Source of the DNA: Gemmatimonadota bacterium
GTDB lineage: Bacteria > Gemmatimonadota > Gemmatimonadetes > Gemmatimonadales > GWC2-71-9
Reading direction: 5' to 3'
Assembly (NCBI GenBank): GCA_025350665.1
Contig: JANXXJ010000324.1
Coordinates: 1 to 46,899 of the forward strand
Length of the DNA stretch: 46,899 nucleotides
A program made the translations under genes and the position numbers. The notes beneath the pieces are model-generated. The model had not been told where the DNA came from. It saw only the letters and a list, made by a program, of their open reading frames with translations, and searched no databases. Shown here piece after piece: positions 9,477 to 17,633 of the stretch (its first letter is position 1; each line of letters starts with the position of its first letter).

Positions 9477-9787
9477 GAGAGGTCGCCCGCTTCGCGCCGA
9501 CCGCGCCGCGCCTGGGTAACGGCGCGTTCGAGCTGCTTGCGGAGCTTCTCTTCCGCGCGGTCGAGCGCGGTTCGGTGATCCACAGCGGTTCCGTGGGCGA
9601 CCAGAACCTGCCCGCCCCGAACGTGAAGCCGGATTTCCGCCGATGGCCCTCCGGCTTCCTGGTCGAACACCACACTCGCATCGAGTGCGTGGGGCGACAG
9701 ATGCTCGAACCGCTCGGCCACCGCCTCAGCCCGGGTCCGCAATTCATCGCCAACCTGGCAGTGAAGCGCCGTGACTTTCGTTTTCAT
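9473..9787 (-). CDS. hpf: Short ribosome hibernation promoting factor
   Basis: 104-residue protein of the HPF/RaiA (S30AE) family that binds the small ribosomal subunit and stabilises inactive ribosomes under slow growth. Visible traits: an opening beta strand TKVTALHCQVGDELRTRAEAVAERFEHL, the strand DASVVFDQEAGGPSAEIRLHVRGG, and a helical C-terminus AEEKLRKQLERAVTQARRGRR rich in positive charge. It lacks the long C-terminal dimerisation domain of long HPF, so a separate partner such as RMF would be needed for 100S formation if any is used. A clear AAAGGA ribosome-binding site lies eight bases before the ATG, in the 19-base gap after the glycosyltransferase gene. It is the first gene of the hpf-hprK-PTS block. 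Confidence 0.9.
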   Translation of the reverse strand: MKTKVTALHCQVGDELRTRAEAVAERFEHLSPHALDASVVFDQEAGGPSAEIRLHVRGGQVLVAHGTAVDHRTALDRAEEKLRKQLERAVTQARRGRREAGDLS

Positions 9788-9806
9788 CTGGTTGATCCTT
9801 TGTGTG

Positions 9807-10919
9807 TCAACGTGCCCCGGTCAGCGACCTCAAGTGCTCTTCGGTCGCCGTCGCGGCGTCATCCCAGCTCCAGGCCTCCGCATGCGTGCGGGCGGCGGCG
9901 CCCAACAGTTCGACGGCCGAACGATCGCCGGCCAGGTACAACATGCGCTCCGCGAGGGCCTCCACGTCACCATGCGGCACCAGAAACCCGGTACGACCCG
10001 CCTGCACGGAGTCCTGCAGGCCGGGGCTCGCCGAGGCAATCGACGGTGTGCCGCACCCGGCGGCCTCCATGATCGTAATGCCCCAGCCTTCCTTGGGCGA
10101 CGGAAAGACGTGAGCCCACGCGGTTCGGAGCAGCCGCAGCTTGGTCGGCTCGTCCACGAACCCATGGAACGTGACGGCGTCGCTGAGCCCCAGGTTCCCG
10201 GCGATCGCGATCAGCCTGGCGCGATCGTCCCCGCCGCCGGCGATGTCCACCCGCACATCCGGGCGGGTTCGTCGAACCAGATCGAGGGCCCGGATCAGGT
10301 ACTCGACGCCCTTGTATCGCCGGAGCCGACCGACATATAAGAAGGACGGCGGGTCGGACCGGTCAAGCCCCGGCTCCGGCCGAAATCGGGTGCAGTCGAT
10401 CCCGGGATGTATCACCGTGATTCGCCCCTCCGCGATGCCGCGGGCCATCAGATCGTCCCGGGTGCTCTCGCTGATCGCGTGGAACTGCGCCCCGGGATAT
10501 GCCGTCGGAATCAGGCGTTCGGCCAGCACGACCGCCGAGGCCATGGGCCACGCCGCCTCTTCGAAGGCCGTCCGCCCGAAAAGATGTGGCACCACAACAC
10601 ACACCGGCAACCGGGTCAGGCGCTCGCAATAGAGGGGGAGCTTGTTGACGTCCTCGACCAGACAGTCATACCGGCCGGCCGCGAGCGCTCGCCGGATTGC
10701 GCGGCGGCCGACCAGTGCGAACGAATGACGTCCGCCATGCCGCTCCACGGTGATGGCGTCGATCGTGGCGGTCGGCGGCGCTCCCGGCCAGCCCGAGCAC
10801 ACCATGTGGACCTGGTGCCCCCGGCCGGCCAGCCGGCCGAACAGCTCGAACAGGTGAATCTCCGCGCCCCCGGCATGGGGATTCTCCCGGTCTTGCCAGT
10901 TGACGAGGAGAATCCTCAC
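9807..10919 (-). CDS. Glycosyltransferase family 4 protein
   Basis: Predicted GT-B fold glycosyltransferase of 370 residues acting at the cytosolic face on an unknown sugar acceptor. N-terminal domain: MRILLVNWQDRENPHAGGAE with the acceptor-side glycine-rich loop; C-terminal domain: FLYVGRLRRYKGVEYLIRAL, DIAGGGDDRARLIAIAGNLG, VTFHGFV and the nucleotide-sugar motif SPKEGWGITIMEAAGCGTP, with the E-x7-E arrangement of retaining GT4 enzymes. The GTG start overlaps the nusB stop. Position between nusB and hpf gives no pathway hint. Surface polysaccharide or glycolipid synthesis is likeliest. Confidence 0.92.
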   Translation of the reverse strand: MRILLVNWQDRENPHAGGAEIHLFELFGRLAGRGHQVHMVCSGWPGAPPTATIDAITVERHGGRHSFALVGRRAIRRALAAGRYDCLVEDVNKLPLYCERLTRLPVCVVVPHLFGRTAFEEAAWPMASAVVLAERLIPTAYPGAQFHAISESTRDDLMARGIAEGRITVIHPGIDCTRFRPEPGLDRSDPPSFLYVGRLRRYKGVEYLIRALDLVRRTRPDVRVDIAGGGDDRARLIAIAGNLGLSDAVTFHGFVDEPTKLRLLRTAWAHVFPSPKEGWGITIMEAAGCGTPSIASASPGLQDSVQAGRTGFLVPHGDVEALAERMLYLAGDRSAVELLGAAARTHAEAWSWDDAATATEEHLRSLTGAR

Positions 10920-11326
10920 AACCGTCCCAGACTCCGGGCGATCCGGTCCAGTACGCCGTTGATGAATCCGGGTGAGTCGCGGGTTCCGAACCGGTGCGCC
11001 AGCCAGAGCGCCTCGTCGATGGCCACGATCGGCGGCGCCGATTCGGTCTTCATTTCATGGGTCGCGAGGCGGAGGATGTTCCGGTCGACGACCGCCAGAC
11101 GCTCGATTCGCCAATTGTCGGCCGCGGCCTGGATCAGCTGGTCGAGGGCCGGCCGATCCTTCATCACCGCGCCGGCCAGATGCTCGGCAAAGTCGAGCAC
11201 CGTCGGTTCGGGGCCGGTGAGCCGGCTCAAACCCGGCACCATCTGATCGACCGTCCGGTCTTGCGTCTCCGCGGCGTACAGCAATTGCAGCGCCCGAGCC
11301 CGGCCTTTGGTTTCCGTCCGCATCAT
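10916..11326 (-). CDS. nusB: Transcription antitermination factor NusB
   Basis: 136-residue RNA-binding factor that with NusE/S10 and boxA RNA lets RNA polymerase read through rRNA operons. It has the helical NusB fold with the typical start GRARALQLLYAAE, the middle ADNWRIERLAVVDRNILRLATHEM, and the end IDEALWLAHRFGTRDSPGFINGVLDRIAR, the best-conserved part of the family. The ATG overlaps the ribH stop (ATGA), and ribH-nusB is a widespread neighbour pair. Length and motifs are normal. Confidence 0.97.
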   Translation of the reverse strand: MMRTETKGRARALQLLYAAETQDRTVDQMVPGLSRLTGPEPTVLDFAEHLAGAVMKDRPALDQLIQAAADNWRIERLAVVDRNILRLATHEMKTESAPPIVAIDEALWLAHRFGTRDSPGFINGVLDRIARSLGRL

Positions 11327-11793
11327 TCCCGGCTCCCCAACTGGCGGAGCGCATCGGCTGTTCGAATGGCCGCTTCCGCCGCCTCGTATCCCTTGTTGCC
11401 GGCCGACCCGCCGGCGCGGTCCGTCGCCTGCGTGATCGAATCGACCGTCAACAGGCCGAAGCCTACCGGCAGCGCGTGCCGTTCCGCCACCGAACCCAGC
11501 ATCCGGGTCGTCTCACCCGCGACAAACTCGAAGTGCGGCGTCTCGCCCCGGACGACCGCGCCGAGCGCCACGAGGGCGGTGTAGCCACCGCGGGCGGCCA
11601 TGCGGGCGGCCGCGCTGCCCAGCTCGAACGCCCCCGGTACCCAGACGACATCGATCGCCGCCGGGCCCAATCCCGCAGCCCGGCAACAATCAAGTGCGCC
11701 CTCCAGCAGCCGGGCGGTCACCCGTTCGTGGTACTGGCTCACGATGATGCCGACTCGCCCCGCAGCGGCCAACTGTCCCCGGATCTCGGTCAC
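11323..11793 (-). CDS. ribH: 6,7-dimethyl-8-ribityllumazine synthase
   Basis: Penultimate enzyme of riboflavin synthesis: joins the pyrimidine from RibD to the four-carbon unit from RibBA. 156 residues with GRVGIIVSQYHERVTARLLEGAL, VVWVPGAFELGSAAARMA, ALVALGAVVRGETPHFEFVAGE (catalytic HFEFV block) and the tail FGLLTVDSITQATDRAGGSAGNKGYEAAEAAI. The GTG at 11793 lies nine bases after the ribBA stop. The catalytic His is the one in PHFEFV. It should assemble into the usual pentamers or icosahedra. Followed by overlapping nusB. Confidence 0.98.
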   Translation of the reverse strand: MTEIRGQLAAAGRVGIIVSQYHERVTARLLEGALDCCRAAGLGPAAIDVVWVPGAFELGSAAARMAARGGYTALVALGAVVRGETPHFEFVAGETTRMLGSVAERHALPVGFGLLTVDSITQATDRAGGSAGNKGYEAAEAAIRTADALRQLGSRE

Positions 11794-11802
11794 TGACGCT
11801 CC

Positions 11803-13008
11803 TCAATGCCCGATCAGGTGACCAAGCTTATCCCGCTTGGTTGCGAGGTAGTCGCGGTTCTCGTCGGTCACCGGCGACTCGAGCGGCACTCGTTCGATGA
11901 TCGACAGACCGTAGGCATCGAGCCCGACCACCTTGCGGGGGTTGTTGGTGAGCAGTCTGATCGTCGTGAGTCCGAGGTCCCGGAGAATCTGCGCTCCAAT
12001 TCCGTAGTTTCGGAGATCGGGCGGGAACCCGAGCCGCTGATTGGCCTGCACTGTGTCATCGCCGGTGTCCTGGAGTTCGTAGGCCCGGAGCTTGTTCAGC
12101 AGGCCGATCCCCCGCCCTTCCTGATCGAGGTATACGATGGCCCCGGCACCGGTCTCGACGATCCGCCTCATGGCGAGATCGAGCTGGGTGCCGCAATCGC
12201 ATCGCTGCGAGTGGAAGACATCGCCCGTCAGGCACTTCGAGTGCATCCGGACCATGACACCGTCGACGCCTTCGATGTCCCCGTACACCAGGGCCACGTG
12301 CTCGGCCCGGTCCACGTCATTCCGGTAGCCGATGATCCGAAACACGCCATGATCGGTGGGCAGGCGGGCCTCGGCCACCCGGTGAACCAGCCGTTCCGTC
12401 CGCAGCCGATAGGCCACGAGCTGGGCGACCGTCACGAACGTCAGTCCGTGCTGCTCGGCGAAGGCGGACAACTCGGCCCGGCGCGCCATGGTCCCGTCGG
12501 GATTGAGGATCTCGCAGATCACGCCGGCCGGCATCAGACCGGCGAGGCTGGCCATATCGACGCTGGCCTCGGTCTGACCGACCCGCTGGAGGACGCCGCC
12601 CGGGCGGGCCCGGAGCGGGAAGACATGGCCGGGGCGGCGGAGATCCGAGGGCTGGGCAGTGGGGGAGATCGCCACGCGGATCGTCTGGGCCCGGTCCGCC
12701 GCGGAAATACCCGTCGTGACACCGAACCGTCGGTCGGCGTCGATGCTGACCGTAAACGCCGTACCCATTTCCTCGGTGTTGTCCCGCGTCATCTGGCCTA
12801 GGCCCAGCCGGTCGCATCGCTCGGCCGTGAGCGTCAGGCAGATCAGCCCACGCCCGTGGATCGTCATGAAGTTGATCGTGTCGGGCGTGACCAGTTCGGC
12901 CGCGCAGACCAGGTCACCTTCGTTCTCCCGGTCTTCGTCGTCCGCGACGATCACGCACTTGCCGTTCCGGAGATCCTCGATCGCCTGCTCGATGTTACCG
13001 AACGTCAT
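11803..13008 (-). CDS. ribBA: Bifunctional 3,4-dihydroxy-2-butanone-4-phosphate synthase / GTP cyclohydrolase II
   Basis: Provides both precursors of riboflavin. The first half (about residues 1-200) is the RibB domain: [20 protein letters not shown] with the acidic loop, [28 protein letters not shown] and [16 protein letters not shown]...GQTEASVD. The second half is GTP cyclohydrolase II: the zinc ligands in [21 protein letters not shown], the loop DQEGRGIGL, and [31 protein letters not shown]. Both domains are complete with active residues, so this is a true bifunctional enzyme (401 residues). The ATG overlaps the ribE stop as ATGA. Confidence 0.98.
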   Translation of the reverse strand: MTFGNIEQAIEDLRNGKCVIVADDEDRENEGDLVCAAELVTPDTINFMTIHGRGLICLTLTAERCDRLGLGQMTRDNTEEMGTAFTVSIDADRRFGVTTGISAADRAQTIRVAISPTAQPSDLRRPGHVFPLRARPGGVLQRVGQTEASVDMASLAGLMPAGVICEILNPDGTMARRAELSAFAEQHGLTFVTVAQLVAYRLRTERLVHRVAEARLPTDHGVFRIIGYRNDVDRAEHVALVYGDIEGVDGVMVRMHSKCLTGDVFHSQRCDCGTQLDLAMRRIVETGAGAIVYLDQEGRGIGLLNKLRAYELQDTGDDTVQANQRLGFPPDLRNYGIGAQILRDLGLTTIRLLTNNPRKVVGLDAYGLSIIERVPLESPVTDENRDYLATKRDKLGHLIGH

Positions 13009-13610
13009 ATCGCCCTTCGGCCCCGCCAGCCGCGGGACAGTGATTCCAGGTACTTGCCGATCACGTCGCCCTCGACGTGGACCCGATCCCCCGGCTCGAC
13101 CGCCCCGAGTGTGGTGACCTGCAGCGTGTGGGGGATCAGGGAGACCTGAATAATACCGGGGTGGCGCACCGCATTCACCGTGAGACTCACGCCCTGGATC
13201 GTGATCGACCCCAGCGGGACGGACACCCGCGCCACGGCGGCCGGTACCTTGACGTCGAACAGGACCGCGTCGTTCCGGGTCCGGCGGGATTTGATCACGC
13301 CGACGCCGTCCACATGCCCCTGAACCAGGTGGCCACCCAGCCGGTCTCCGACCGCCAGCGCCCGCTCGAGATTGACCCGGTGGCCCACCGCGTAGCTGCC
13401 GAACCGGGTCCGGTCAAGCGTCGTCGCGACCGCGCGAACCCCGAAGCCGCCCCGGATCTTCCGCGCCACGGTGAGGCAGGCCCCGTCAACCGCGATGCTC
13501 TCTCCGAGGACCAGGCGCCGATAGGGAGCGACAACGTCGAGATCGACGCCTCCGCGATCCCGGCCGACTCGCACGATCCGGCCCATGGCCGTCACCAGTC
13601 CGGTAAACAT
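13005..13610 (-). CDS. ribE: Riboflavin synthase, alpha chain
   Basis: Last enzyme of the pathway, dismutating two lumazine molecules to riboflavin; active as a trimer. The 201-residue product starts with [10 protein letters not shown], the near-invariant N-terminus, and contains two lumazine-binding repeats: [11 protein letters not shown]... in the first and [14 protein letters not shown] ... [14 protein letters not shown] in the second, ending [16 protein letters not shown]. The open frame continues upstream into ribD, but the conserved MFTGLV fixes the ATG at 13610, overlapping the ribD stop (TGATG). No FMN riboswitch is present in the operon before ribD, so control by FMN must be elsewhere or absent. 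Confidence 0.97.
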   Translation of the reverse strand: MFTGLVTAMGRIVRVGRDRGGVDLDVVAPYRRLVLGESIAVDGACLTVARKIRGGFGVRAVATTLDRTRFGSYAVGHRVNLERALAVGDRLGGHLVQGHVDGVGVIKSRRTRNDAVLFDVKVPAAVARVSVPLGSITIQGVSLTVNAVRHPGIIQVSLIPHTLQVTTLGAVEPGDRVHVEGDVIGKYLESLSRGWRGRRAI

Positions 13611-14680
13611 CAGCGCCGATCGAACAGGATCATGGTGTCCTGGCCTAACGACCGGCGCTCGGCCGTGATCCAGCGATCCGCCTGCAGCAACGACGGGACC
13701 TCGTATCCCCGGCTCGCCGGAATGCCGAGCTCCCCGAGCCACACCGGGCTCACGATCAAGGCCAACTGGTCGACCAGATCCTCGGCCAGGAGCGCCCCCG
13801 TGAGGCGACCCCCGCCCTCGACGACGATGGAGTCGATCCCGCGGCGCTTGAGCGTCATCAGGCCCTCCTCAAGGGTCTGCACCGGCACGTGGTCCACGCC
13901 CCGGTCCGCCCACTGGCTCTCCTCCGCGGCCGACATCGCCGGTCCCAGGAAGATCGTGGGCACCTCACGCGCCGTCCGAACCAGCGCCGAATCCGCCCCA
14001 GGCCGCCGCCGGCCAAGGAACACCACTCGGACCGGCCGGATCCGCGGCTCGAGGTCCCCCCGCACCGTCAGCATTGGATCATCCACCTGCGCCGTCCGGC
14101 CGCCCACGCCGATCGCGCCGAAGCCCGCCCGGAACCAGTGGACCCAGTCCCGCGCTTCCTCCCCGGAAATCCACCGGGACACGCCCGCCTGATCCGCAAT
14201 TCGGTGGTCGATCGAGGTGGCGAGCTTGACGGCGACGAAGGGGCGGGCGGATCCCCGTTGGGCCCGGAGATAGACCTGGTTGAGCCGTTCGGCCGCTTCG
14301 CGTTCCAGACCCAATGCCACCTCAACGCCCGCCGCGGCCAGACGGGCGGCCCCGCCGCGCGCCACCGGATTGGGGTCTTCCATTGCAACCACCACCCGGG
14401 CAATGCGGCTCCGAACGACCTGGTCGGTGCAGGCCGGTTGCTTGCCCGCATGGACACACGGTTCGAGCGTGACGAACAGCGTCGCCCCCTGGGCGCGCTC
14501 GCCCGCCGTGGCGAGGGCAACGGCCTCGGCATGAGGCCCGCCGAATTCGGCGTGGTACCCCTCCCCGACGATCTGGCCGTCGCGGACGACCACGGCCCCA
14601 ACCATGGGATTGGGATGGACCCGACCCCAGCCCTGGCGGGCCAGATCGAGCGCTCGGCGCATCATTTCGAGATCGGACAC
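13610..14680 (-). CDS. ribD: Bifunctional diaminohydroxyphosphoribosylaminopyrimidine deaminase / 5-amino-6-(5-phosphoribosylamino)uracil reductase
   Basis: Two successive steps after GTP cyclohydrolase II. N-terminal deaminase domain with zinc site: GGPHAEAVAL (His-Ala-Glu) and LFVTLEPCVHAGKQPACTDQVV (both cysteines). C-terminal reductase domain: RPFVAVKLATSIDHRIADQAG, SRWISGEEARDWVHWFRAG, VGGRTAQVDDPMLTVR, and the NADPH-related VVEGGGRLTGALLAEDLVDQL. Both activities look intact at 356 residues. The GTG start lies two bases from the stop of the outer-membrane protein gene; a weak TAGG is the only ribosome-binding signal. It opens the riboflavin cluster ribD-ribE-ribBA-ribH. Confidence 0.97.
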   Translation of the reverse strand: MSDLEMMRRALDLARQGWGRVHPNPMVGAVVVRDGQIVGEGYHAEFGGPHAEAVALATAGERAQGATLFVTLEPCVHAGKQPACTDQVVRSRIARVVVAMEDPNPVARGGAARLAAAGVEVALGLEREAAERLNQVYLRAQRGSARPFVAVKLATSIDHRIADQAGVSRWISGEEARDWVHWFRAGFGAIGVGGRTAQVDDPMLTVRGDLEPRIRPVRVVFLGRRRPGADSALVRTAREVPTIFLGPAMSAAEESQWADRGVDHVPVQTLEEGLMTLKRRGIDSIVVEGGGRLTGALLAEDLVDQLALIVSPVWLGELGIPASRGYEVPSLLQADRWITAERRSLGQDTMILFDRR

Positions 14681-14682
14681 GC

Positions 14683-15681
14683 CTACAGTTTAAACCCGAG
14701 CCCGACCCCGCCGAAGAACCGGCCTGATTTGGTGTTATTCGCTTCGAAAATGGTGGGAAGCTTCTCGTCCTTGCCAATTTGAAAGCCGCCCTCGAAGGTC
14801 AGCCGGGCCACCTTGCCGAGGATGAACGAACCATTGGCGACGGTCAGCAGGCGCATCGCGGACACCGACGAGTCGGCCCGGGGCGCGAGTTGACTGGTCT
14901 TCATGTTGCGGTAGACGATCGAATAGCCGCCGGTCATCAGATCGGCCCCCCCGCCCGCCGTGAACTCGAACCCCTTCATCCGTTTGCCAAGCAGCAGCCG
15001 CACATTGATCGCCGAGATCGAGACGGTGTACGCGAAATTCGACCCGGCGGCGATGTCGCCGACGGTGAACTTGGGAAGGTCGTGGCGCCCGATGTTCAGG
15101 CTCACGACGGGCAATGGCCCCGTCGGCGCAATCCCGATCCGGAGACCATAGCCGAAACCGAGCACCACACCCGCGAGCTTCCGGACGTCGGGACTGAAAT
15201 GGATGTATTCGGTCGCGTTCTCCGGAATCCCGCCGAGCGAGCCCAGAAAATCAACGGTGGCCGCCCCGATCGGCAGCGCCTTCTTCATCAAACCGAATCG
15301 AAGGTCGATCGTCGGCACCACAATCGGCAATTGCCGGGCGGCCCCGACGGTATCGGTGGTACCAGCATAGGTGGTCGCCGGCAGGATGAACCGGACGAAG
15401 TTACCGCGGAAGGTGATACCGATGTCGCCGAACCCCTTCCCCCCTGCGGCCGAGCCGAGGTACGGATTCCCGCCCCCGGCGGCGAGAGCCCCTACCGGCA
15501 CGACCGACGTCACGGCATCGTAGGCGGCCCGGCAGACCAGCTTAGTGGCAGCAGCCTGAGCATCACACGGGTGCGCGGCGGCGCCGGCCCCCGTCGTCTG
15601 GGCAAGGACCGAGGGAGCGGTGACGGCGAAGCAAGCGAACCCGAACCAACCAACGCGACGCCTGCGCACCAGGACCCCCAC
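14683..15681 (-). CDS. Secreted/outer-membrane protein of unknown function
   Basis: Not recognised as a named family. The 332-residue product begins with a positively charged signal peptide (MGVLVRRRRVGWFGFACFAV, with a likely cut after APSVLA-Q) and then alternates polar and apolar residues in short strands (IGITFRGNFVRFIL, TIDLRFGLMKKAL, GVVLGFGYGLRIG, FEFTAGGGADLMTGGY), ending in SGRFFGGVGLGFKL, as expected of a transmembrane beta barrel. A cysteine pair (HPCDAQAAATKLVC) lies just after the signal. The gene sits between purM and ribD with gaps of 9 and 2 bases, in the same operon, although it has no link to purine or riboflavin synthesis that I can see. Barrel assignment rests on pattern only. 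Confidence 0.8.
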   Translation of the reverse strand: MGVLVRRRRVGWFGFACFAVTAPSVLAQTTGAGAAAHPCDAQAAATKLVCRAAYDAVTSVVPVGALAAGGGNPYLGSAAGGKGFGDIGITFRGNFVRFILPATTYAGTTDTVGAARQLPIVVPTIDLRFGLMKKALPIGAATVDFLGSLGGIPENATEYIHFSPDVRKLAGVVLGFGYGLRIGIAPTGPLPVVSLNIGRHDLPKFTVGDIAAGSNFAYTVSISAINVRLLLGKRMKGFEFTAGGGADLMTGGYSIVYRNMKTSQLAPRADSSVSAMRLLTVANGSFILGKVARLTFEGGFQIGKDEKLPTIFEANNTKSGRFFGGVGLGFKL

Positions 15682-15690
15682 GATCGCTCG

Positions 15691-16713
15691 TTAGGTGAAT
15701 CGCACTCCGCGCTGGCCGGCGCGGACGTCCCCGGCGACCCACGTTGCGATGCCCGCGGCCCGGGCGCTGGCCCGAACCCGATCGACCTCGGACGGTGGCA
15801 CTGCCACCAGAAGACCGGCTCCAATGTTGAAGACTTCGCGCATTTCATCGAGTGAAACGCCGCCGGCCTTCATCAGGAACGTGAACAACGGCGGCCACTC
15901 CCAGGACCGGGAATCGATGACCGCATCGACATGGGAGGGCAATACCCGGACCAGATTCCCGGCGATGCCACCGCCAGTGATATGGGCGATGCCGTGGACC
16001 CGGTCGATGACCGGCATCAGCGCGTGGAAATAGCTGCGGTGGACCGCGAGCAGAGCCTCGCCAATGGTCGTGCCCAACTCGGTAACATGTGACGTCACAG
16101 CGAGTTTGAGCCGGTCGAAGCAGATCTTCCGCGCCAGCGTGTAGCCGTTGGTATGGAGGCCTGAGGCCAGGTAGCCGATCAACACGTCCCCGGGGGCGAT
16201 CCGGTCGCCGTGGAGGGCGGCAGATTCCTCCACCACCCCGACAATCGTTCCGGCCAGATCGTAGTCACCCGGCCGATAGATGTCGGGCAAGGAGGCCGTC
16301 TCGCCACCGGTGAGGGCCATGTCGTGGGCCCGGCACCCCCGGGCCACGCCATCCACAATCCCGGCCAGCTGGAGTTCGGTGAGGCCGTTCGATCCGATGT
16401 AATCCTGGAACGCGATGCCGCGGGCGCCGTGGACCAGAATGTCATTGACGCTATGGTTGACGATGTCCTCGCCAACGGTGTCGAACACCCCGGCGAGCCG
16501 GGCGACCAGCACTTTGGTCCCGACGCTGTCGGTGCTGGTCACCAGGACCGGCTGCTTCATCCCGTCGGGAATTCGAACCATGCCCCCGAAGGCACCCACC
16601 AGGCCCCGTGAAAGATCGGTTCGGGTACTGGCCACGGCGGCGCCGATCCGGCGCTTGGCGCTGTCGAGGGCCGTGAGATCCACGCCGGCGGCCGCGTATT
16701 GGCGCCCGGTCAC
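15691..16713 (-). CDS. purM: Phosphoribosylformylglycinamidine cyclo-ligase
   Basis: Fifth step of purine synthesis: closes the imidazole ring of AIR using ATP. The 340 residues contain TRDLSRGLVGAFGG-type N-terminal region, VTSTDSVGTKVLVA, NDILVHGARGIAFQDYIG, VDGVARGCRAHDMALTGGETA, PGDVLIGYLASGLHTNGYTL and HITGGGIAGNLVRVLP, all signature segments of AIR synthetase. A GTG start overlaps the stop of the PfkB kinase gene (GTGA). Other purine genes are not in the window. The acidic C-terminal EWPPLFTFLMKAGGVSLDEM matches the usual end domain. Confidence 0.97.
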   Translation of the reverse strand: MTGRQYAAAGVDLTALDSAKRRIGAAVASTRTDLSRGLVGAFGGMVRIPDGMKQPVLVTSTDSVGTKVLVARLAGVFDTVGEDIVNHSVNDILVHGARGIAFQDYIGSNGLTELQLAGIVDGVARGCRAHDMALTGGETASLPDIYRPGDYDLAGTIVGVVEESAALHGDRIAPGDVLIGYLASGLHTNGYTLARKICFDRLKLAVTSHVTELGTTIGEALLAVHRSYFHALMPVIDRVHGIAHITGGGIAGNLVRVLPSHVDAVIDSRSWEWPPLFTFLMKAGGVSLDEMREVFNIGAGLLVAVPPSEVDRVRASARAAGIATWVAGDVRAGQRGVRFT

Positions 16714-17630
16714 GGCAATTGCTCCGCACTCGGCACGTGGGTCAGATCGACAAAGGCCTGGACCCGGCGCTGGACGGCGTCGAAGGTGACCTGGTCGAAC
16801 CCCTTGATGCCGAACCCTTCTACGGCGAAGGACCCCATGGCCGAGCCATAGACCATGGCTCGACGAAGCTGCTCGGGCGCGGTGGAATCCACCCGCGCGA
16901 GGTATCCCATGAAGCCACCCGCGAAGGCATCGCCGGCGCCCGTCGGATCGAAGACCTCCTCCAGCGGGTAGGCCGGCACGTAGAACGTACGATTCGGCTC
17001 GATCAGCAACGCGCCATACTCACCCTGCTTGATCACGACCCGTTTCGGACCCTGGCCGAGAATCCACCGGCCCGCCTTGTGAATGTTCCAGTTGCCCGAC
17101 AGCTCGCGCGCCTCACTGTCATTGACGAGCAGGATGTCGACCCGTTTGAGCAGGGCCAGCAGATCCGCCCGCTTGCCCTGAATCCAGTAGTTCATCGTAT
17201 CGCAGACTACCAGCCTGGGATCGTCCATCTGCTCCAGCACGTTGAGCTGGAGCTCCGGATCGATATTCCCGAGGAACAGGTACTTGGTCGAACGCCAGCT
17301 GGCGGGAAGCTTCGGACGGAAGCTCGCGAACACGCCGAGCCGCGTCTCCAGCGTTTCCCGGCTCTGCAGGTCGTAACTGTACTTGCCCTTCCAGCGGAAA
17401 CTCTCGCCGTCGGCCCGTTCGACACCGCTCCAGTCAATCCCCCGCGAGGCAAGACGGTCGAGTTCGCCGACGGGGTAGTCGCTGCCGATCACGCCCACCA
17501 CCTTGACCGGAGAGAGCAACGAACCGGCCACGCTGAAATAGACGGCCGAACCACCGAGCGCGTCGGCCGTCTCGCCGAACGGCGTGTGGATCGAGTCGAG
17601 CGCCACGCTCCCGACGACCAGCAAGGGCAT
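16710..17630 (-). CDS. PfkB-family carbohydrate kinase of unknown substrate
   Basis: A 306-residue ribokinase-fold sugar or nucleoside kinase. Features: MPLLVVGSVALDSIHTPFGE, GGSAVYFSVAGSLL near the N-terminus (substrate side), and the C-terminal catalytic motif DPTGAGDAFAGGFMGYL with the general-base Asp. It lacks the GxGGN-type first signature in its usual form (GGSAVYFSV instead), typical of a subgroup I know only as uncharacterised PfkB proteins. The segment TLETRLGVFASFRPKLP and LGNIDPELQLNVLEQM is also characteristic of this subgroup. Three bases after argS and overlapping purM, so it may be co-expressed with nucleotide metabolism, but the substrate cannot be told; fructose-, ribose- or nucleoside-type phosphorylation are all possible. 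Confidence 0.9.
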   Translation of the reverse strand: MPLLVVGSVALDSIHTPFGETADALGGSAVYFSVAGSLLSPVKVVGVIGSDYPVGELDRLASRGIDWSGVERADGESFRWKGKYSYDLQSRETLETRLGVFASFRPKLPASWRSTKYLFLGNIDPELQLNVLEQMDDPRLVVCDTMNYWIQGKRADLLALLKRVDILLVNDSEARELSGNWNIHKAGRWILGQGPKRVVIKQGEYGALLIEPNRTFYVPAYPLEEVFDPTGAGDAFAGGFMGYLARVDSTAPEQLRRAMVYGSAMGSFAVEGFGIKGFDQVTFDAVQRRVQAFVDLTHVPSAEQLP

Positions 17631-17633
17631 GAG

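Noticed and set aside
14680-14700. FMN riboswitch ahead of ribD
   Set aside because: Only two bases separate the upstream gene from ribD and the conserved FMN-box sequence is absent.
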